This document shows, in pieces, positions 6,885 to 16,296 of a stretch of 17,500 nucleotides of DNA (position 1 is the first letter of the stretch; every line of letters begins with the position of its first letter). The position numbers and the translations under genes were made by a program. Location: NCBI GenBank assembly GCA_034096865.1, contig JAWQFJ010017256.1, positions 25,001-42,500 on the forward strand, in the 5' to 3' direction. The notes below the pieces were generated by a model. The model did no database searches and was not told the origin of the DNA. It worked only from the letters and a program-made list of their open reading frames with translations. Source of the stretch: Theodoxus fluviatilis. Lineage: Eukaryota; Mollusca; Gastropoda; Cycloneritida; Neritidae.

Positions 6885-9758
6885 TCATGCGAAGATTGCT
6901 AAGTGAAAAAAACCACAGCAGAACTGCCAGAAGCAATAGAAGAGTAGCAGATGCAAATACCTGTGTGGACAATACATTCGGCAGGCACACAAGATTGCAG
7001 ATAGACAAGCAATGTCAGGTGGCTCACAGGGAGAGGATGGAAAGCAGACACAGATGTACTTCCCACTGCAGCACATGTTCAAGTGCACTGCACACAAAGC
7101 AAAAGTCATGGAGATCTCAACAGACTCCATCCAAATGCAGAGTGCAAAGACCAGGAAGAGACAGTAACACCTCTACTGACAAGGTGTTCCATGATAGCAG
7201 GCACAGAATATGTTGGGAGGCATATTGTAGTTAGCAAAGATCCTACATTGTGGTATCTGCGAAGAGTATTGAATTAAAACAGTGGAGGGAGTTTGGGAGC
7301 ATCAACCAGAAACTGAGAGACTAACAACAACAACAACAAAATAGTTTATTGTGTAGGCCATTGGCCCATTACATTACATTGCCAACATGTGTCTTCTGAT
7401 ACAATTAATGTGAGAGCGTATCACTCATGCATTAGACAGAAGCTTCACCAATATCAAAATAGTTATACATCATACAAAGAAAGAATTATTCACTGCAGAA
7501 TCAGTAGCTTCTGCTCTTCTTTTAAAAGCGTTGAGTATATAACACTGACAGCTCGAATAACATGTTTCTTTTGCAGATTGAACAACTGCACAAGTGATTT
7601 TACATCGTTGTTTTGAACATGTGGTATTACATACTTCATTCTGATGTCTACATATGCCGGACAGTACAGGAGAAAATGTTGTTCATCTTCCTCTTTTTCA
7701 TGACAAGCTGGAGACAGGGTTTCATAATTCTCACCGCAATACCTTTTTTTTGCACTGTTAATTCGCTCCTGCCTAAGCGAAAGCATATCCATACATCTCT
7801 GAAAACTTCTCAATTCAGGTTATAAAGATGCACTTCATTTCTAAATATTGTTTTATACTCTCTGTACAATATGAAACGATTACTCCTATTCAAATCAGAC
7901 TCTCAACCAGAAATAAACCTTTGTATTAATTGTGCTCTGAGCGTTTGCAAAAAGTTATGTTCGTTTACCACTTTCTGGGCTAACAGAGAGACCAATGAAG
8001 TCAAGATAATCTGGGACTTTCAGATTTGAACAAATCAGGTGGTCACAGCAAGGAGATCTGACATAGTTGTACTGAATACAGAGAACAAATCAGCACGTAT
8101 CATTGACACAGCTATCATTGACACAGCTATCATTGACACAGCTATCATTGACACAGCTATCATTGACACAGGTATCATTGACACAGGTATCATTGACACA
8201 GGTATCATTGACACAGGTATCATTGACACAGGTATCATTGACACAGGTATCATTGACACAGGTATCATTGACACAGGTATCATTGACACAGGTATCATTG
8301 ACACAGGTATCATTGACACAGGTATCATTGACACAGGTATCATTGACACAGGTATCATTGACACAGGTATCATTGACACAGCTATCATTGACACAGCTAT
8401 CATTGACACAGCTATCATTGACACAGGTATCATTGACACAGGTATCATTGACACAGGTATCATTGACACAGGTATCATTGACACAGCTATCATTGACACA
8501 GGTATCATTGACACAGGTATCATTGACACAGGTATCATTGACACAGGTATCATTGACACAGGTATCATTGACACAGGTATCATTGACACAGGTATCATTG
8601 ACACAGCTATCATTGACACAGCTATCATTGACACAGCTATCATTGACACAGGTATCATTGACACAGGTATCATTGACACAGGTATCATTGACAAGGTATC
8701 ATTGACACAGCTATCATTGACACAGGTATCATTGACACAGGTATCATTGACACAGCTATCATTGACACAGGTATCATTGACACAGGTATCATTGACACAG
8801 GTATCATTGACACAGCTATCATTGACACAGCTATCATTGACACAGCTATCATTGACACAGGTATCATTGACACAGGTATCATTGACACAGCTATCATTGA
8901 CACAGCTATCATTGACACAGCTATCATTGACACAGCTATCATTGACACAGCTATCATTGACACAGGTATCATTGACACAGCTATCATTGACACAGCTATC
9001 ATTGACACAGCTATCATTGACACAGGTATCATTGACACAGGTATCATTGACACAGCTATCATTGACACAGGTATCATTGACACAGCTATCATTGACACAG
9101 CTATCATTGACACAGCTATCATTGACACAGGTATCATTGACACAGGTATCATTGACACAGGTATCATTGACACAGCTATCATTGACACAGGTATCATTGA
9201 CACAGCTATCATTGACACAGCTATCATTGACACAGCTATCATTGACACAGGTATCATTGACACAGGTATCATTGACACAGCTATCATTGACACAGGTATC
9301 ATTGACACAGCTATCATTGACACAGCTATCATTGACACAGCTATCATTGACACAGGTATCATTGACACAGCTATCATTGACACAGCTATCATTGACACAG
9401 CAATCCCAAATGGGGATGTAGGCAGTGCCCAGGAGAGTGGCTTTGTTGTTGTTTTGAAAACTCAAGCACCTTTGTTTTTCTCTCAGGGAGTCTTCAGGAA
9501 ATGGCATAGAGGTATCCTTCCAAAACTTGGTGGAGCTGCTTGTCAGATTTGGGCAGCGCACGCAGCAGTCCGTCCAAGACACCCAAGAGGAATCTGTCTA
9601 CAGAGTCATTGGAGGCAGTTTTCTCGGGAAAACCATTCTAGCATCATGTAAATATGCAGTGATGACACTTGTCTTTTCTCTTGTCTCCAGCCAGTGTGTC
9701 CAAGCTTTGCTCTGCAGTAATTGGGGATATTTTTATCTCACAAATTAGCGTCATGAAT

Positions 9759-9789
<31 letters not shown>

Positions 9790-12700
9790 GCTGCTGTTGC
9801 TGCTACTGCTGCTGCAGTTGTTGTCTTCATTGTTTTCATTGCTGTTGGCATTGCTGTCTCCATTATGCTAGTCATTATTGTTGGCATTGTTATCATACTA
9901 GTCATTTTTGTTGGCATTGTCATTGTCATATATGCATTAGCTCCTGTTAATCTTCTTTTTCTTCATAGAAATTTGTACAGTGCGCAAAGTCACCTGTTGA
10001 TGCTAGAAATTATGAGAGAAAAAATTGGGACTTTGTCTGTCAAATTCTTTGAAATGTATCTAATGATTGATTGATTTAGTCTTGTGCTGTGAACCATTGT
10101 CAACACCTTTTGTACCTTGGGAGCAGCCTGTCCTTAAAATATCTCACTACACACCTGCTAATGCTATTGGAATACCACCGAGTCGAGCCGGTGTTGTAAG
10201 GCTGAAAGAAAAAATGGTTGTGGTTATGGTAATATGGCCACACACAAAAATAGGGTCGGTAGGTTAGCCTGAACTTTAAAAAAAAATAGAAGAGGCCAAA
10301 TTGAACATAAGTCACAATTTCTCTTTCGCTGAAAAAACTTATTTTTGACTTAAATTTTAAAAGACTTTGTGGGTGTGTGGCCCAAACAAATGAACAGGAC
10401 AGTCTTTTTTCTAGGCTCAGAACAGAGTACCTTTATAGCAAGCTGATCTCATCCCAAGGCAGTAGAGTGGTTAAAAATCACTACAACTGATTTTAATCTC
10501 TTGTCATTCCTGTCCGTAAACTTAATCTTTTGAGCGTGAAGGCTTTTTAGCAGAAAATGTGCACTTTATTTTCATATTTGTCTTGTGAAATACAGTTTTT
10601 TTTAAATACCTTGTTTATGCTGACCCTATATCAAGGTCACTGTCAGCTTTTGATTTAGGATCTGCACATGCGAAGTTAATTGGGAGTGGGATTTTAGGCT
10701 AGCTGTCAGGGTGTTAGTTCCTCAGTACATCTAGTTTTGAGTGACATGGTCTAAAGTGTCAATAAAATTTTCCATAAATCCTTCCAGGGAGTATGTGTTA
10801 ACTTCTTCACACAAGTAGGTTGTTTAGCTATCCCCACCACTTCACAAGATAATTGAAACCCAAATCGACAGTTTTGCGGAAACAGCCTGTCACTTGACAG
10901 ATGCTTCATCCACCCAAAGCATACTTTCGCACACCTAAATGGAGCTTTTGGCCATTTTCACCTCCTGGTCAACAGAATAGCAGGAACCAAGGGTCGGAAA
11001 AAGGAAATGTGAAAATAGGCTAAATGTGGAAGATTCCTTAACTTTTCACTCAATAGTAACTTACAATCTTGATCAGCTCATGAGCACTGATTATAGTACT
11101 GTGAGCAACCTTGACCTCACAGTTGAACAGCTGGATAGCCAAGAACATAATCTTGATGTTGGTATTTTACTTTTAGATCTTAAGAATATGAGACTTTTCA
11201 GCAATATTTTCCCTGTGATTTTTTAAATCTCCTGCTTTAATGCTGGCCTTGTCCCTGGTTAGGTCTTGAGAGGAAGATTAACCAAAGATTATAGGTTACA
11301 CAAAGATAGTTCATGCCGAGCTTTTGCTCTTTGAAGTTACAAGCAGCTAAAATTGCAGCGCCCCAAGCGGCTAGCACTATGGGAGATGCTTCTGCGCATG
11401 TCCGTGAGCCTATAGTCCGTTTCAACATTGCACATTTAAAATGGTGGACATAGTCTCGCTTCGCGCAGAAAAAGCTGAATTTGGGGACACTAGAAACCCC
11501 ATCCAAAGAAAATGTAAACCATGAACAGCATTAATTTATCAAAGCTGTATGTTGAATGCATCAAAAGGTATTGAAAGCTCCTACTTTTTAACAATCGAAA
11601 TGCAGGTCACTCGCAGAACCACGTGTGCACGGGTCAACGTGATTGCAACGTTTGGTGACCCTGTTCTCTCTGTGTTAAAAATTATTATTCTTCAAATCGG
11701 TCAAATAGTGACGTCACTCGTTCTTCAACCTTGGTAGTTGATGACGTTATCGGAAATTTTAGAATTAGGTCCATGCACATCTGTTGCTAGGCCAAAATTC
11801 TAGTGACAATTTACTTGAACGAAATTCTTTCTGTTTACTTCTGAAAAGTTAGTGTGAATGTGTTTTGTGGTTCTGTGTTCACTAGGAGCCGTCTCCAGTT
11901 ATACAGCTATACCTACTGTATAGTTCTGAGTTGCTAAGGGACTAGCTTTAATCTTCTTCCATCAGGAGATAACTTTACTGTGTTTAGGGTCTATTCTTTG
12001 GAAAAATCTTTGCCCTTGTTTAAATAGGTTAGCATAGGTTTCAGCCCCAGCTTAAAAATAGTTACCCGTTCTTTCCTAAAAAGGTGTTATAGGAAAAAGT
12101 AACCTTACATTACCCACCTTGCTTTGTCTCTTGGAAACCTGAAGTACGAAAGCTCTGGGCGTTTCTTTCTGTTGTTGCTACAGTTAATAGCGCTGCAGTG
12201 GTCACTCGCAAACCTGTGTTTTTCCGCCATGTTTGTGCGAAGTCTCCACTAAATCCTATAATCATGTGACTAAATACAGTGCAATGTTGAAACGGACTAT
12301 AGGCATCTCCCATAGTGCTAGCCGCTTGGGGCGCAACGTGTCTGGACCCTCACGAGAATGAGCTAATGAACTATCTTTGTGTAACCTATAATCTTTGGAT
12401 TAACTGCTATTTCATAGACACAGGACATCGGCATAGGAAAGTCAAATCCTTAAAGATATGCTTTGAGTAAATGCTTACACACACAGTGGTTGCAATTCGA
12501 TCCCCTCTCCCCCAAACACTGCCACAGCCGACTGCTAAGAGGAAATATCATCATGGCTGTTTTACAAGATACTGTCAACTGTGAAATCTGTACAAGAACA
12601 CCATGATGTTATGGTCTGTTCTTATGCATTCCACATTATTCCAAGTCTGTAGCAACTACTCAGCCAAGAAGAAAGTTCAGATAATGCTATAATAACTCAT

Positions 12701-14480
12701 CTAGAAAGTTATGTAATGCTGCTTTGGAACATTTATGTATAATGTCCCATCCTGCCATATTCTAGCCCTTTGCTGCCATTTTCTTACCAACCCTGTTTGT
12801 GAAGCTAGGCTTTCAGTTTCAGGCTGTAATATTATGGTGTAAAAAGGCTTGAATTTTTGTTGTTGTTGTTCCTTCAGTGAAACCTGATGGTGGAATCACC
12901 ATGGTTTGGAAGTAATGCCTTGTCAGCCTCTGGTGTTGCTATTCTGACATTGTGTGAAGGCTGCATGAAAAGTGTTGCCTACAGAAATGTTTTGGAACAA
13001 AGCATGTGCTCTGCACAGCAACTCCTTCCAATGGGCCAGGAATGGGTTTTGTAGCAGGGCAGTGGACCTTGTCCTAGGGCTGGGCATGCTTACCAATGGT
13101 TAAATGACCATCCTAACAGTGTTTTGCCATGGCCATCCCAGTCACTTAACATTAGTTTCATAGAAAATCTGTCAGACGCTCTTGGCAAAGCAGTTCAAGA
13201 GGAAAAGCCCAAAACGAAAGCAAGCTGGACAATGTTTAAATGCAGAGGTGGACTGAAATCCCTCCTGGACACTGCTTCAAGCTTGTATCTAGCGTGCCAT
13301 CACATGTAAAAGCTTAGCTCAATGGCGCTCATTGACACCTCTGACATATAGGAAGCATCAGAAGATGCGCTGAAAAATTGGCTGTGACTCTGGTGGTCAC
13401 TCGTCTTTTCCATCACAGACTACTGCAGAACATTGGTGCTAGGATTGTAGTAAGACCACCCAAGATGACTCATATTTCACCTGCACTGAGAAGCCTCCAT
13501 TGGCTTCCAGTGCACCACAACATTGAACATAAAACCCTTTGCACTGTGTACTAGTGTGTTGCTGGTGATGCCCCAGAATACCTGCATGACCTACTGAAGG
13601 AGTATAGACCAACCCTCAACCTTCGGTCTGCTACAATTGGCCTCTGGATTGTTCCAAAGCATAGATTGAGGGGGTTTGGCAATAGGTCTTTCTCCTTTCC
13701 AAGCCCCACACAGTGGAATGAGGTGCCAGAAAAGTTGTGTAAGTCACTCTCCCTGATGAGGTTCAAGGTGGAACTAAAAACCCAACTTTTATGGTGATGA
13801 CCAATAGATGTGGTGCATAGAGCATGCCTGAGTGACGTGACATTTTGCACAATACATGTAGAAGAAAACATACATAAATACATACATAGTCACTCCACTG
13901 CACAATTCAACTCATCTGAGATGATTAAAACATGGAGATTTCATTTAATTGCTGTAAATGTCTGTATTCAAACACTTGCCAGTTTTCCTAATGTGACGAA
14001 ACTTCACAAAGTGACTGGGTCGTTTGATGCAACTAGTATTAAATCGATTTACTTCCTCCCAAAATAGTGGTATAATGAATCTTTCCATTGCTGTATTTAC
14101 TTTTTCATTATTGCATAATCATAATGCTGCTTTGCCCTCTCCACCCACAGTCAAAGGTCGTTTGGTGATTGTGGCTTTGCGGTACCCCAACCTCTTCCAA
14201 GCTTTGTCGGAACTTCTCCCCCGACATTTTGTGTCCATCATGGGAAAGGAGGAGGATGGACTGCTGGAAGGCCTGGATTGTGCCATCACCGAGACACCCT
14301 GGGTGTTTGGGTTCAGGAGGGTAAGCTGTAACAGTGATGTCTAGCTGCCCATGGTCTTTGTTGGGTCTCTTTCATGGACGGAGGAAATTCACGTGTGTAA
14401 CCATTCGTTTCAGTGTAATCATCTATTACCCACCCACCCACTCCCCTCTCCCCAATCGCACAAACACATACGTGCACACA

Positions 14481-14525
<45 letters not shown>

Positions 14526-16260
14526 GCACACACACACACACACACACACATACACACACACCACTATCCTGCATTATAAAACAAGAAGAACCCATAAATT
14601 CAAAATAGAGGGCGCTCTGAGATAGCAAACCTCCACCAAGGAAACCACAATTTCTCTTCCATAGTCTGTATCATTCAGGCAGGATATTCTGCTAGCCAGG
14701 TCTAATGCTATGAAGTGTAGTTCATTATTGTGCAGTGCCGGCTAGCAGTCTAAGAGTGTTAGAATGAATTGAACTATACGTGTACAGGTCATGGAAGGGA
14801 TATTGTGGCGTCTGCTTGAGATCTCTGAGTGTGAAGCGCATTTGCCAGTGTCATCAATAGTTTGACATCAACTTCCTGATGTGAGACAAAATTTCTCTTA
14901 ATGCTTATAATTCCAAAATGAGATAAAAGATAAGCTAAACAATGATAAGGATTGTTCCTTGAATGAAACCCTGACCTTGCACCCAAATTCATCAGAATTT
15001 ATTTTGCCGAAGAGCTAATGAACCAAGGGAAAAACATTACCTCCTTGGCCGAGGTAAGTGATGTGGAGATGGAGGTTAATTACAGTGGTTTCCTCTTCCT
15101 TGTTGTGTGTACATTTGTTTTTCGTAAATAAAAGTGTTTTTAACAAGTTAAAAGACCAGCCAATGAAAAAGATGAACTTAACAAAAAAGGTTGGCCAGGG
15201 CCCGTATCCAGAACAGCGATTTACCTTTTTAACACTCGATTTATCCCCTAACTCCGGGTTATCTTGATCGGTTAGATAAGGTATGCTAGTCAGAGGATCC
15301 TAGGTTGCGCTTTGCTATATATACTGGTTTCCAGCCAAGGGAGAGTGGAACAGACAGTTGGAATCGTCTGAGTTGAGAGATAAATCGGGGTTAAAATAAC
15401 TCGCCGTTCTGGATACGGGCCCTGAACTTTTTTTTAATTTACATTTTTGTTTTACGAGAGGCCAGATTGATATATCTTTTTTTCTGAAAACGATTTATCA
15501 AACACTAATAGTGGATTCCCCAAGCGCTCATAGGGCATGCATGGCAGATGAGCTGCACACAGTCTGTTGTTTACCGGCAGTTTCTTTCTTTCTTTCTTCT
15601 TCTTCTTCTTTTTTTCATTAAAAAAAAAATTGTGTCAGCAGGGGAAAAAAAAGCGCTGGTCGGGTTATCATAACCGCAACTATTGTTTGCAGGGTGGGCC
15701 TAAAAAAGAATTGTTGGACCTTTATTGTTTGTTAGCCATAAGCACACCTGCAAGACTTGATTTGTGTTAGTCAGATTTTATACGTTATTGTGTGAATAGA
15801 AAATTTCCCACAATTAGGTCCTAAGGTATTGTTTCAAATCCTTTCAAAATGTTCATATTTTCATGATCAAGCTAATGAGGCAAGGATTTAGAAGATACAT
15901 GACCATGGGTTCAAGTGGATGAGAGGGTCATCTAGCAACGGTCATAAATTGCCTTCTATTGACTGCTTGCCATAATGCACTATTCACTTGTTTAGAATTT
16001 TTCCTTTCTCCTTCAGTGCATGGAATCTGGACAAATTTCTGTGATGTAGTACTTGGGCTTATATCAAGTTCTTCTGCCCTTTTTCATCTTCTTTTTTCCA
16101 TTTTTGGGACAGGTCTGCATTCTAAAGTTTTCTTTTTCATCATCACCCCCACCTCTCAATGAGTCGTTCAATGTCAGGATTCACTTTGATGCTGAGCTTT
16201 GTTTTTTTTGCTCTTTGGATTTTTTTAATCCAAAATCATATACTCATGATATGATTGTAT

Positions 16261-16296
<36 letters not shown>

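Noticed and set aside
6313..6906. His/Thr-rich frames and their Cys/Val complements
   Set aside because: Translations of CA microsatellites; the same applies to 14313-14628.
8099..9402. CRISPR-like or spacer-repeat array
   Set aside because: Monomers are contiguous with no spacers, and the context is a eukaryotic intron.
8039..9421. Plus-strand 460-codon open frame of IIDTG/SLTQL repeats
   Set aside because: Same cause. Its start is LINE-A residue and it lies wholly in an intron.
8035..9582. Minus-strand 515-codon open frame with CVNDS/CVNDT and VSMIP/VSMIA repeats
   Set aside because: It exists because the 15-bp monomer has no stop in this frame; its start lies antisense to HELB-like exon 3 and it changes repeat peptide at the 14-bp monomer. 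No evidence of a gene.
9498..9647. Alternative exon 3 acceptor after TCTTCAG
   Set aside because: Would put exon 3 out of frame with exon 2; the upstream CTCTCAG acceptor keeps the frame.
9669..9950. Cys/Leu-rich frame resembling a membrane or Cys-rich peptide
   Set aside because: Derived from GTT/GCT trinucleotide repeats; no family features.
11026..11226. 66-codon frame MEDSLTFHSIVTYN
   Set aside because: Isolated intronic frame with no splice sites in phase with HELB-like exons and no recognisable family.
15663..15675. GGTTATCATAACC palindrome
   Set aside because: Short enough to occur by chance and has no partner sites or gene start nearby.
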